64,000 nt of DNA, taken from contig WQZN01000001.1 in NCBI GenBank assembly GCA_009780695.1, positions 124,001 to 188,000 on the forward strand, in the 5' to 3' direction. A model generated the notes under the pieces. The model did not search any database. It had not been told where the DNA came from and saw only the letters and a program-made list of their open reading frames with translations. Both the position numbers and the translations under genes were made by a program. Within the stretch, counting starts at the first letter, position 1, and every line of letters begins with the position of its first letter. Positions 44,980 to 52,574 of the stretch are shown piece by piece. The stretch comes from Microbacteriaceae bacterium (GTDB lineage: Bacteria; Actinomycetota; Actinomycetes; Actinomycetales; Microbacteriaceae).

Positions 44980-45000
44980 CTTGAGTCTAGAAGGCTCAAC
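44980..45000. promoter_or_regulatory. HAIR-like element upstream of clpB
   Basis: CTTGAGT, seven bases, then GCTCAAC. One half is identical to, and the other differs at two positions from, the HspR element CTTGAGT-N7-ACTCAAG known from actinomycete dnaK and clpB promoters. It lies 42-62 bases before the clpB start. Confidence 0.8.
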
Positions 45001-45008
45001 TTCCCCGC

Positions 45009-45051
45009 ACCAGGGTCTATTCCGGAGCCCCTGCGCCCGTCAGACCCTGGT
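45009..45051. terminator. Inverted repeat between clpB and the TetR gene
   Basis: Ten-base arms ACCAGGGTCT (45009-45018) and its complement (45042-45051) with a 23-base loop. On the minus strand this could end transcription from the TetR gene at 45116. Confidence 0.4.
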
Positions 45052-45115
45052 TGTCGGATCCGGCACAACTTGTCGATGTCCGGAATCGTTGTCGTCGACG
45101 TGTCGTTGGTCCGGG

Positions 45116-45715
45116 CTAGCTGCCAGGAAGGGGCTCGGTGAGGTACCGCTGAATGGTCGGGGCGTACCAGGCGACGAGAGCGTCATGGTCAGCGGCGACG
45201 AGCGCCCCTGCGCGCACGATGGAGCGAGTGGTGGTCAGGCCGACCAGAACCGATGCGATCAGCGCGGCCCTGACCTCGGGCTGCGGCTGGCCAAGAGCTT
45301 TCAGCAACGGAACGAGCTCACCTTCGCCGATGCCCTCCCGCAGAGCTTTGGCTGCTTCCTCATGGGTGCTCGCCGCACGGATCAAGCCGACGAGCGCGTC
45401 GCCGTCGTCGTAGACCGCGAGCGCCTGGCGGAGCAGGCGCTCGCCGATCCGCTCGGGGTCGCCGTCGAGCACTTCGATGAGCACAGGGCTTCGCGCGTCA
45501 TGAAGCGACTCGAGCAAGAGCTGATCTTTCGAGGCGAAGTAGTGGTAAACGAGGGCGACGTCGACGCCGGCGCCCGCCGCGATCTTGCGGACGGTGGTGC
45601 CCTCGAAGCCGTTCTCGCCGAACTCACGCCGCGCTGCGGCGAGGATCGCGTCTCGATTCCGCGGAGACCCCGCGGCACGCCCGGTGCGTCGTCGCGCGGA
45701 CCCGTCGGCTGCCAT
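45116..45715 (-). CDS. TetR family repressor of MFS pump 2
   Basis: A 199-residue TetR regulator with DNA-binding domain RDAILAAARREFGENGFEGT and TVRKIAAGAGVDVALVYHYF, and a C-terminal domain of the TetR_C_17-like group (VLVGLTTTRSIVRAGAL). ATG 45715 follows TAGCGT at seven bases, so leaderless initiation is likely; a longer frame from 45742 is less probable. It is divergent from an MFS gene, and three related palindromes lie between the two. Confidence 0.9.
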   Translation of the reverse strand: MAADGSARRRTGRAAGSPRNRDAILAAARREFGENGFEGTTVRKIAAGAGVDVALVYHYFASKDQLLLESLHDARSPVLIEVLDGDPERIGERLLRQALAVYDDGDALVGLIRAASTHEEAAKALREGIGEGELVPLLKALGQPQPEVRAALIASVLVGLTTTRSIVRAGALVAADHDALVAWYAPTIQRYLTEPLPGS

Positions 45716-45738
45716 GCCAGCGACGCTAACACACAAGA

Positions 45739-45806
45739 TCAACGCTTGTTGACATCTGCCTCGACAACGCTAAACTCAACGCACGATGACATCAACGCAC
45801 GTTGAT
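45739..45806. promoter_or_regulatory. MFS pump 2 promoter with three TetR-type operators
   Basis: TTGACA (45749-45754) and TAAACT (45771-45776) form a promoter towards the MFS gene. Three sites of consensus TCAACGCnyGwTGA lie at 45739-45752, 45776-45789 and 45792-45805; the last is part of the 16-base palindrome ATCAACGCACGTTGAT (45791-45806). They overlap the -35, the -10 and the start of transcription. Confidence 0.8.
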
Positions 45807-45825
45807 ATCTGAGGGGCGGGTAATC

Positions 45826-47382
45826 ATGAGCATGGAGAGCAGCGGTTCGCCGGCGGAGCTGAAGGCCCGCAGCACCCGGCGGTGGTGGGCACTGGGCGCC
45901 GTGACCCTGTCGGTTCTGACGATCGGCCTGGACACCACGGTGCTCAGCGTCGCGCTGCCCACCCTCGCCGGCGCGCTGCACGCCTCGGAGTCGGAGCTGC
46001 AGTGGTTCACGTCCGGCTATGCCCTGGCACTGGCCGCCGCGATGCTGCCCGCCGGCCTGCTGGGTGACCGGTTCGGGCGCAAGCGGGTGCTCGTCATCGC
46101 CCTCGCGCTCTTCGCGGTCGGGTCCGCCGCGTGCGCCTTCGCGCCAGGGCCCGGGCTGTTCCTGGCCGCCCGGCTCGCGCTGGGGGTCGCGGGCGCCGGA
46201 ATCACCGTGATGGCGGTCTCCGCTCTCACCGTGCTGTTCTCCGACCAGGAGCGACCGAGGGCGATCGCCGTGTGGGCCGGGGCGAACTTCCTCGCTCTGC
46301 CCCTTGGGCCGATTCTCGGCGGCTGGCTGCTCAGTCACTTCTGGTGGGGCTGGGTGTTCCTCATCAACGTCCCGGTCGCTCTGATCGGCCTCGTCGCCGC
46401 GGTCGTCCTGATCCCCGAATCCCGCGCACCTGGGCGCACCGGGCTCGACCCGCTCGGCATCCTCGCCTCCAGCGCCGGCCTCGTCGCCGTCACTTACGGC
46501 GTCATCGACGCCGGCCAGCACGGCTGGGGCACGCCGGCCGCGCTCGGGTGGATCGGCGGCGGCATCCTGACGCTCGTCGCGTTCTTCGTCGGGGAATCGC
46601 GCCTCGCCCGCAGGCCGGAAGCACACCCCCTGCTGGACCCGGCCTTGTTCCGATCGGCCCGCTTCACCTGGGGCGTCGCGCTCGCCGCCGTGACGCTGCT
46701 CGCCATGAGCGGGATCCTGTTCACGATGCCGCAGTACTTCCAGGCAGTGCTCGGCGAGACGGCGATGGACTCGGGGCTGCGCCTGCTGCCGCTGATCGGC
46801 GGCATGGTCGTCGGCCTCATCCCCTCGGCCCGGCTCGCCGCCAGAATCGGCGCCAAGCTCACCGTCACGGCCGGCTTCGTCGTCATCGCCGCCGGCATGC
46901 TGCTCGGGACCACGACCACTCGCGCCTCGAGCATCCTTCTCGTGTCGGCGTGGATGGCGCTGGTCGGAGCGGGAACGGGCCTCGCGCTCTCCACGACCGC
47001 ATCCGCCGCCCTCGCCGACCTGCCCGCGGACCGCAGCGGCGTCGGCTCGGCGGCCATGCAGGCCATCCAGAAGCTCGGGGCGCCGTTCGGCGCTGCGATC
47101 GTCGGCAGCGTTCTGCTCACCGGCTACCGCACGCGTTTGGACGCCGCCGCGCTCCCCGCCGACACCGCCGGTGCAGCGCACCACAGCGTCTTCGCCGGGC
47201 TTGCCGCCGCCCAGCGGCTCGGCTCCCCGGCTCTCGAGACGGCGATCCAGAACGCATTCCTGCACGGGCTCACCGCATCGCTCCTCGCCTCCACGGTGAT
47301 CGCCGTCATCGGCGCGATCGCCACCCTCGCGTTCCTGCCCGGCCATCGCAGGGAATCCGCGGAATCGCACGGAAGTCCGTGA
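45826..47382 (+). CDS. MFS transporter, DHA2 family efflux pump
   Basis: A 518-residue 14-helix exporter with motif D1 (IGLDTTVLSVALPTLAGAL), motif A (GLLGDRFGRKRVLVIAL) and motif C (LPLGPILGGWLLSHFWWGW). The substrate is unknown; the adjacent TetR protein and its three operators suggest induction by a toxic compound. ATG 45826 is chosen with GGGGCGGG ahead; an in-frame ATG at 45832 is an alternative. Confidence 0.92.
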   Translation: MSMESSGSPAELKARSTRRWWALGAVTLSVLTIGLDTTVLSVALPTLAGALHASESELQWFTSGYALALAAAMLPAGLLGDRFGRKRVLVIALALFAVGSAACAFAPGPGLFLAARLALGVAGAGITVMAVSALTVLFSDQERPRAIAVWAGANFLALPLGPILGGWLLSHFWWGWVFLINVPVALIGLVAAVVLIPESRAPGRTGLDPLGILASSAGLVAVTYGVIDAGQHGWGTPAALGWIGGGILTLVAFFVGESRLARRPEAHPLLDPALFRSARFTWGVALAAVTLLAMSGILFTMPQYFQAVLGETAMDSGLRLLPLIGGMVVGLIPSARLAARIGAKLTVTAGFVVIAAGMLLGTTTTRASSILLVSAWMALVGAGTGLALSTTASAALADLPADRSGVGSAAMQAIQKLGAPFGAAIVGSVLLTGYRTRLDAAALPADTAGAAHHSVFAGLAAAQRLGSPALETAIQNAFLHGLTASLLASTVIAVIGAIATLAFLPGHRRESAESHGSP

Positions 47383-47424
47383 CAGCTTGGACCGGAACTT
47401 ACAGTTGCCATCGTTCTCAACCCG

Positions 47425-47443
47425 GTTCTGCTGTGGGCAGAAC
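47425..47443. promoter_or_regulatory. PopR-type palindrome upstream of the XRE regulator
   Basis: GTTCTGC, five bases, GCAGAAC is a perfect palindrome. Written as TTCTGCT-GTG-GGCAGAA it has one mismatch to the TTCTGCC-N3-GGCAGAA element that I recall for PopR of Streptomyces. It ends 40 bases before the ATG at 47482 and so lies where an activator would bind for a leaderless start. Confidence 0.75.
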
Positions 47444-47470
47444 TCGTGCGACGGGTCCGGCCCGTGGTTC

Positions 47471-47476
47471 TAACAT
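47471..47476 (+). promoter_or_regulatory. -10 element of the XRE regulator gene
   Basis: TAACAT lies five bases before the ATG at 47482 with no ribosome binding site between, so the transcript is probably leaderless. Confidence 0.5.
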
Positions 47477-47481
47477 CAGGC

Positions 47482-47841
47482 ATGGCCGAGTCGGGTGTGC
47501 GTCTTTATCTGGTGTCCAGTGAGCCATTGCCGAACGGGGTTCGGCCCGAGCGTGAGCCGTTGTGGCGGCACTTGCTGGGCGGCCGACTGCGCAGTTTGCG
47601 CCACGGGCGAGACGAGACCTTGATCGAGACGGCCCGACGTGCGGGCGTTTCGTCGCAGTATCTCTCCGAGGTCGAGCGCGGCATCAAGGAGCCGTCGAGC
47701 GAGATCATCGCCGCAGTCGCCGATGCCCTCGATGTGACCCTGTTGGATCTCACTCTCGCGGTGGCGGAGGATCTTCGCTCGGTGCAGGGCGGCGCCTCGC
47801 GGAATGCTGCGTGCGCCGCGGCCTTCGCGCTGGCGGCGTGA
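47482..47841 (+). CDS. XRE family regulator, PopR/ClgR-like
   Basis: A 119-residue activator-type regulator. The helix-turn-helix GRLRSLRHGRDETLIETARR then AGVSSQYLSEVERGIKEPSS (about 35-75) closely follows the ClgR/PopR group, which controls clp genes in actinomycetes. The protein ends AAFALAA, an ssrA-like LAA end; PopR in Streptomyces is degraded by ClpP through its C-terminal alanines. It converges on the clpP operon, six bases between the stops, and both promoters carry similar palindromes. The likely role is feedback control of the clpP pair. Confidence 0.85.
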   Translation: MAESGVRLYLVSSEPLPNGVRPEREPLWRHLLGGRLRSLRHGRDETLIETARRAGVSSQYLSEVERGIKEPSSEIIAAVADALDVTLLDLTLAVAEDLRSVQGGASRNAACAAAFALAA

Positions 47842-47847
47842 GACGAC

Positions 47848-48435
47848 CTACCGCTGGTCGATGACGCGATCCACGAGTCCGTATTCCTCCGCACCACGGG
47901 CGGTGAAGATGCGGTCGTGGTCGGTGTCAGCTCGGAGGGTTTCGATCGTCTGACCGGTGTGACGGGACAGGATCGTCTCAAGATCCGCGCGGATGCGCAC
48001 GATCTCGTCGGCTTGCAGAATCAGGTCAGGGATGGCGCCGCGTCCCTGCGCCGCAGGCTGGTGGAGGATGACGCGGGTGTGCGGCAACGCCGCGCGCTTC
48101 CCGTCTGCGCCTGCGGCCAGCAGCACCGCGCCGACCGCGACCGCCTGCCCCACGCACGTCGTCGCGACGGGTGAGCGGATGTAGCGCATGGTGTCGTAGA
48201 TCGCGAGCATCGCGCTCGGGTCACCGCCCTCGCAGTTGATGTAGAGCTGGATGTCTTGCTCGGGGCTGTCGGCCTCGAGGTAGAGGAACTGCGCGATCAG
48301 CGCGTTCGCGACGCCCGCGTCGATGCCGGTGCCGAGGTAGACGATCCGCTCCGTCAACAGATGCGAGTAGACGTCCATGATCCGTTCGCCGCGCGCGTCG
48401 CGGGCGATGACGTTGGGGATCGTGTAGCTGCTCAT
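47848..48435 (-). CDS. clpP: ClpP-family subunit lacking the catalytic serine
   Basis: A 195-residue ClpP-fold protein. H125 (VILHQP) and D174 (DHDRIFTA) of the triad are kept, but the segment that normally reads GQAASMGA is GQAVAVGA here, so the nucleophilic Ser is Ala100. The oxyanion-loop motif is CEGG in place of SPGG. By sequence it should be proteolytically inactive and act as a structural or regulatory ring, like ClpR subunits. Its ATG overlaps the stop of the active clpP by four bases, so the two are made together. Confidence 0.92.
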   Translation of the reverse strand: MSSYTIPNVIARDARGERIMDVYSHLLTERIVYLGTGIDAGVANALIAQFLYLEADSPEQDIQLYINCEGGDPSAMLAIYDTMRYIRSPVATTCVGQAVAVGAVLLAAGADGKRAALPHTRVILHQPAAQGRGAIPDLILQADEIVRIRADLETILSRHTGQTIETLRADTDHDRIFTARGAEEYGLVDRVIDQR

Positions 48436-49061
48436 CGTGCTGCTCCTTCCGGCTCGGCGTGAAAGCCGGCGCGGTCGCGCGGGCGAGGCGCGACATCCGC
48501 GAATCGGTCCACGATCTGGTCGATGAAGCCGTACTCCCGCGCTTGCTCAGCGGTGTACCAGCGGTCGTGCAGGGAGTCCTCGAACACCCGCTCGATCGGC
48601 TGGCCGGTGTCCTCGGCGATGAGCCCGAGAACGGTGTCTCGGGTGTGCCGGAGATCATCGGCCTGCAACTCGATATCCACCGCCGTGCCCCCGATCCCGG
48701 CCGAACCCTGATGCATCAGCACCCGCGCATGCGGAAGCGCCCGCCGCTTGCCTGGCGTTCCCGAGGAGAGCAGGAACTGCCCGGCGCTGGCGGCCATGCC
48801 CAGTGCGAGGGTCGAGACATCGCACGGGATCAGGCGCATGACGTCCCGGATCGCGAGCATCGACGGCACGGAACCACCCGGCGAATGAATCCACAACGAG
48901 ATATCCGCCGCCGGGTTCTCGGCGGCCAAACCCAGCAGAGATGCCGCCAGCAGCGTCCCGTTGTCGTCATCCAAAGGGCCATCGAGCACGAGAACGCGCT
49001 GTTCGTAGAGTTCCCGGCGGGCACGCTCGGTGAACTGCGGCAATGTCGGCGAATCGCTCAT
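48432..49061 (-). CDS. clpP: ATP-dependent Clp protease proteolytic subunit, active
   Basis: A 209-residue ClpP with a complete triad: Ser92 in LGMAASAGQFLL, His117 in VLMHQG and Asp166 in LHDRWYT. The oxyanion loop IHSPGGSV is normal. It is the first gene of the two-gene operon. ATG 49061 lies six bases after CAGTGT, a leaderless layout, and the PopR-type boxes begin 41 bases upstream. The C-terminus carries an Arg-rich extension (DVAPRPRDRAGFHAEPEGAA). Confidence 0.93.
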   Translation of the reverse strand: MSDSPTLPQFTERARRELYEQRVLVLDGPLDDDNGTLLAASLLGLAAENPAADISLWIHSPGGSVPSMLAIRDVMRLIPCDVSTLALGMAASAGQFLLSSGTPGKRRALPHARVLMHQGSAGIGGTAVDIELQADDLRHTRDTVLGLIAEDTGQPIERVFEDSLHDRWYTAEQAREYGFIDQIVDRFADVAPRPRDRAGFHAEPEGAAR

Positions 49062-49101
49062 GAGCCCACACTGCCGCCGGCAAGCCGCCGCTGAGCCCCG
49101 C

Positions 49102-49133
49102 CTCTGCCAGGGGCAGAACTGCCCTCAGCAGAA
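49102..49133. promoter_or_regulatory. Two overlapping PopR-type boxes of the clpP operon
   Basis: CTCTGCC-AGG-GGCAGAA (49102-49118) differs at one base from TTCTGCC-N3-GGCAGAA. A second, weaker copy (49117-49133) follows and shares two bases. The first box is 41 bases from the clpP start codon, nearly the same as the 40 bases at the XRE gene. Confidence 0.75.
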
Positions 49134-49168
49134 CCGGCAGGCATCCACGACCGCCCCGCGGTCCGGGT

Positions 49169-50209
49169 TCAGCCGAGCACGCGTGTCCGGCGCGATCCGC
49201 GCAGCGCCGCCGCCACCGCGAGGACGGCGGCGACGAGCAGGCATGCGACGGCCGTGAGCGCGTTGACGTTCCCGTTGATGTGGGCGGCATCCCACTGGCC
49301 GAGGTCGACGGGGCGCGTTTCGCGGTTGCCTGCGAGGTGATCGATGGCCGGTTGGAGGACGGCGAAGACATACAGCCCTCCCGCAGCCACGGCGACGGCC
49401 GCCCGGTACAGGGGCGCCGCCGGCAGATACCTGATCACGAGGGCGATCAGCCACGGCAGCACCGCGGAGACGCCGATGATCGGCAGGGCCTGCGCCGCCA
49501 GGTGCGCGGGTCGCCCGGTGGCGGCGTGGATCAGGAGCACCAGCAGGACGAGGGCGACGGTGTCGGCCGCCAGGACGATCACCATGCGGTGCCGCCCGGC
49601 CCGCCCGGGAAGGCAGCGGCCGGCGAGCCAGACGGGGCCGAAGATCAAGACGCCGGCGAACAGCACGGAGCCGATCGCGATCAACAGCCACCCGCCCCCT
49701 CCGCCGTAGAGCAGTCGGGTGATCGCCAACAGCGCGAACAGGCTGACGACAGCGGCGCCGAGCGTCACCCAGGGGCTGCGGCGCCCGGGCAGCAGCGGCA
49801 GAGTCGTCAGGCTGAAGGCCAGCGCCAGCGCGGCGACCACCACCCAGTACCAGCTGAGCGCGTGCTCGACGGCGAGGTTGACGATGAAGCAGGTCACGAG
49901 CGCGGTGACATACGCGATCGAGGTCGACCACAGGATCGTGGAGCGCCACCTGCGGTAGACGCGCGCCTCGCGCTCGACCTGCTGCGTGGCGTGGTCGTCG
50001 CTGGCGTTGATGAGCTCGCCCTCGCTGACCCGCAGCGCCTCGGCGAGCGGGCCGACCAGGGTGATGTCCGGGTAGGACAGGCCGCGCTCCCACTTCGAGA
50101 CGGCCGACTCGGTGATGAAGAGCCGATCGGCCAGCTCGCGCTGGGTCAGCCCGGCGGCCTGCCGCTTGCCGGTCACGAACTGGCCGAACGCCTTCTTCGA
50201 TGGGGTCAT
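49169..50209 (-). CDS. XRE helix-turn-helix protein fused to a polytopic membrane domain
   Basis: A 346-residue protein. The N-terminal 70 residues are an XRE domain (TQRELADRLFITESAVSKWE and RGLSYPDITLVGPLAEALRV). After a short linker there are about eight hydrophobic helices in place of a soluble ligand domain. Similar membrane-bound XRE proteins are common in Firmicutes and actinomycetes but poorly understood. ATG 50209 is chosen because the XRE domain starts there. The gene stands alone between the clpP operon and a TetR gene. Confidence 0.82.
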   Translation of the reverse strand: MTPSKKAFGQFVTGKRQAAGLTQRELADRLFITESAVSKWERGLSYPDITLVGPLAEALRVSEGELINASDDHATQQVEREARVYRRWRSTILWSTSIAYVTALVTCFIVNLAVEHALSWYWVVVAALALAFSLTTLPLLPGRRSPWVTLGAAVVSLFALLAITRLLYGGGGGWLLIAIGSVLFAGVLIFGPVWLAGRCLPGRAGRHRMVIVLAADTVALVLLVLLIHAATGRPAHLAAQALPIIGVSAVLPWLIALVIRYLPAAPLYRAAVAVAAGGLYVFAVLQPAIDHLAGNRETRPVDLGQWDAAHINGNVNALTAVACLLVAAVLAVAAALRGSRRTRVLG

Positions 50210-50346
50210 GCCACGAGCACAGCACGCCGGACGCGCCTGCGCCGACTTTTCGGCCGGATCCGCCACCCGACCGTCAAGCCAGTGGCGGAAACACGCGGAT
50301 CTCGGACCCCGCGCGCCCCGTGTCAAGCCGGTGCGATCGAGAGCGT

Positions 50347-50910
50347 CTAGGCCCCGACGGCCTCGATGAGCCGGCTCAGGCCCCACTCGAAGGCGCGGTC
50401 GACGTCGCCGCCGAGCTGGAAGGCACCGGCGAGCTCCATGGTGAGGAAGCCGTTGGCCCACGCGGTGACGGTGCGCGCGGCATCCAGCGCCTGCTCAGGG
50501 CCGACCAAGCGCGCCGCGGCGTCGACGACCGGGGATGCCGCGCGCGCCAGAACCTCGACCGACGGCCGCGCGCCCAGGGGTGCGGCCCCGAACAGCAGCC
50601 CGAAGGCGGCCGGGTCGTCGTGTGCGAAGGCGCGCAGCTCGCGTGCGAGCGCGGCGAGCGCCCGCCGCGGGTCATCCCGCAACCGCTCCGCCACGGGCGC
50701 GAGTCGGGCGTCGAGCTCGGCGATGACCGCCTCGGCGACCAGTCTGATCAGCCCGTCCCTGCCCTGCACGCGCTTGTAGAGCGAGGGGGCGCGCACGCCC
50801 ACGCGGTCGGCGACGGCCTGCATCGTGACGGCGTCCAGGCCGCGAGCAGCCAGGATGTCGCGCGCGGCGGCCACGATGGCCCCCCGTGTGGTGCGCTCGG
50901 GTGCGGGCAT
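50347..50910 (-). CDS. TetR family repressor
   Basis: A 187-residue TetR regulator: TRGAIVAAARDILAARGLDA then TMQAVADRVGVRAPSLYKRV is the DNA-binding domain; the C-terminal half is of the TetR_C_13/WHG type (WANGFLTMELAGAFQLGGDV). ATG 50910 follows GAGAGGAG at five bases. It is divergent from the MBL-fold gene, and a 27-base palindrome lies over that gene's start. Confidence 0.9.
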   Translation of the reverse strand: MPAPERTTRGAIVAAARDILAARGLDAVTMQAVADRVGVRAPSLYKRVQGRDGLIRLVAEAVIAELDARLAPVAERLRDDPRRALAALARELRAFAHDDPAAFGLLFGAAPLGARPSVEVLARAASPVVDAAARLVGPEQALDAARTVTAWANGFLTMELAGAFQLGGDVDRAFEWGLSRLIEAVGA

Positions 50911-50969
50911 GCCGGCTCCTCTCGATCGGGGTGGCTGCGACCACCGCATCAAGGCTATTGCACAAAGCC

Positions 50970-50996
50970 ATGAAGGCTATGTATCGTAGCCTTCAT
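50970..50996. promoter_or_regulatory. TetR operator covering the MBL gene start
   Basis: Ten-base arms ATGAAGGCTA and TAGCCTTCAT flank TGTATCG. The -10-like TATCGT (50982-50987) and the ATG at 50995 both lie inside the palindrome, so binding would block transcription of the MBL gene. A degenerate half-copy AAGGCTAT lies just upstream. Confidence 0.8.
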
Positions 50997-51705
50997 GGAG
51001 ATCGAACCGGGAATCCACCGCATCGGCAACGACCTGATCGCGGTGCACCTCGTCGTCACGCCCGAGGGCGTGACCGTCATCGACGCCGGCCTCGCCGGCC
51101 ACTATCGGGGCCTGCGCCGCGAGCTCGCCACCATCGGCCGCCCCTTCTCAGACATCCGCGGGCTGGTTCTCACGCACGGCGACAGCGACCACGTCGGCTT
51201 CGCCGAGAGACTGCGCGCCGAGCACGGCGTGCCGGTCTTCGTGCACGAGGCGGATGCCGCGCGCGCCCGCGGGGAAGAGAGCACGTCGCCGGCCTGGGGT
51301 GCGCGCCGCCTGGGCCCGCTGCTGCAGTTCCTGGGCTACACCGTCGCCATGGGCGGCCTGCGCACCCGCCACCTCACCGCAGTCACCACAATGCACGACG
51401 GCGAGCGGCTTCCCCTGCCGGGTTCGCCGCAGATCGTGCCGCTGCCGGGGCACTCGCCCGGCAGCGTCGCGGTCTATGTCCCCGAGCACCGCGCGGTCTT
51501 CGTGGGCGACGCGCTGACGACCCGCGACGTGCTGACCGGCCGCACGGGCCCCGCCCCCGCGCCCTTCACCGACGACCCGGGCACGGCCAACGCCTCGCTC
51601 GACGCGTTGCTCGAGCTCGACATCCGCCTCGTCATCCCCGGCCATGGCGCACCATGGCGCGGCACCGCCGCCGACCTCGTGGCGGCCTGTCGAGCGGCGC
51701 GGTAG
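50995..51705 (+). CDS. MBL-fold metallo-hydrolase
   Basis: A 236-residue metallo-beta-lactamase-fold hydrolase. The metal motif is THGDSDHVGF (H61, D63, D65, H66), an HxDxDH variant of the usual HxHxDH; further ligands lie in PLPGHSPGS, FVGDALTT and IPGHGAP. The substrate is unknown. It appears to be controlled by the divergent TetR protein. A leaderless start is likely because the -10 lies seven bases upstream. Confidence 0.88.
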   Translation: MEIEPGIHRIGNDLIAVHLVVTPEGVTVIDAGLAGHYRGLRRELATIGRPFSDIRGLVLTHGDSDHVGFAERLRAEHGVPVFVHEADAARARGEESTSPAWGARRLGPLLQFLGYTVAMGGLRTRHLTAVTTMHDGERLPLPGSPQIVPLPGHSPGSVAVYVPEHRAVFVGDALTTRDVLTGRTGPAPAPFTDDPGTANASLDALLELDIRLVIPGHGAPWRGTAADLVAACRAAR

Positions 51706-51745
51706 ACCACACCACCCCGAGGCGTGACAAGCCCTCCCCAATGGG

Positions 51746-51767
51746 TTTATGATGAATGCATCATAAA
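51746..51767. promoter_or_regulatory. Palindrome upstream of the ABC exporter
   Basis: TTTATGATG, AATG, CATCATAAA: nine-base perfect arms, 20 bases before the GTG. It is a likely operator, but no regulator gene is next to this operon other than the TetR gene at 50347, whose own operator is different. Confidence 0.65.
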
Positions 51768-51786
51768 TTGATGTTCAGGAGGGGCA

Positions 51787-52572
51787 GTGCTTACCGTCGA
51801 GACACCGTCGCCCATGGCGACCGCCGTGGCCGAGCCGATCGTGCGCGTGCGCGATCTGAAGAAGCGCTACGGCAGGAAGGTCGCCCTCGACGGCGTCTCC
51901 TTCGACGTGGCACCGGGCGAGATCTTCGGCATCCTCGGGCCCAACGGCTCGGGGAAGTCGACGACCGCCGAGTGCGTGGCCGGGCTGCGCGAGGCCGACA
52001 GCGGTGACATCCGCGTGCTCGGCATCGACCCGCAGGCCCGGCCCGACCTGCTGCGCGCGCGCGTCGGCATCCAGTTCCAGGAGTCGCAGCTGCACGACAA
52101 GATCACCGTGCACGAGGCGCTCTCGCTGTTCGCGAGCTTCTACGAATCACCCGCCGACGTCGACGCGCTGATCGACGCGCTCGACCTGCACGAGAAGCGC
52201 GACGCGCGGTTCAAGAGCCTGTCGGGCGGCCAGAAGCAGCGCGTCTCGATCGCGCTCGCTCTCGTCGGCAGCCCCGATGTCGCGATCCTCGACGAGCTGA
52301 CCACCGGCCTCGACCCGCAGGCGCGACGGACGACCTGGGACGTCGTGCGCCGCGTCCGCGACGAGGGCGCCACCGTGCTGCTCATCACCCACTTCATGGA
52401 GGAGGCCGAGCGCCTCTGCGACCGCCTGGTCATCATCGACCACGGCCGCGTCATCGCCGAGGGCTCGCCGCGCGAGCTCATCGCGTCCGTCCCCGGCGCC
52501 CTCAGCCTCGAGGACGTCTTCGTCTCACTCACCAAACGGCCGTCGTCGGCCCTGACCCGGAAGGCCGCCTGA
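51787..52572 (+). CDS. ABC exporter ATP-binding protein (DrrA-like)
   Basis: A 261-residue ATPase: Walker A GPNGSGKST, Q-loop VGIQFQESQLHDKITV, signature LSGGQKQRVSIA, Walker B VAILDELTTGLDPQ, switch His in LLITHFMEEAERL. It energises the ABC-2 permease two bases downstream. Antibiotic or small-molecule export is the common role of this group. GTG 51787 follows AGGAGGGG. Confidence 0.92.
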   Translation: MLTVETPSPMATAVAEPIVRVRDLKKRYGRKVALDGVSFDVAPGEIFGILGPNGSGKSTTAECVAGLREADSGDIRVLGIDPQARPDLLRARVGIQFQESQLHDKITVHEALSLFASFYESPADVDALIDALDLHEKRDARFKSLSGGQKQRVSIALALVGSPDVAILDELTTGLDPQARRTTWDVVRRVRDEGATVLLITHFMEEAERLCDRLVIIDHGRVIAEGSPRELIASVPGALSLEDVFVSLTKRPSSALTRKAA

Positions 52573-52574
52573 CC

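Noticed and set aside
45739-47370. 543-codon minus-strand frame opposite MFS pump 2
   Set aside because: Same shadow pattern; it would also run through the operator region and collide with the TetR start.
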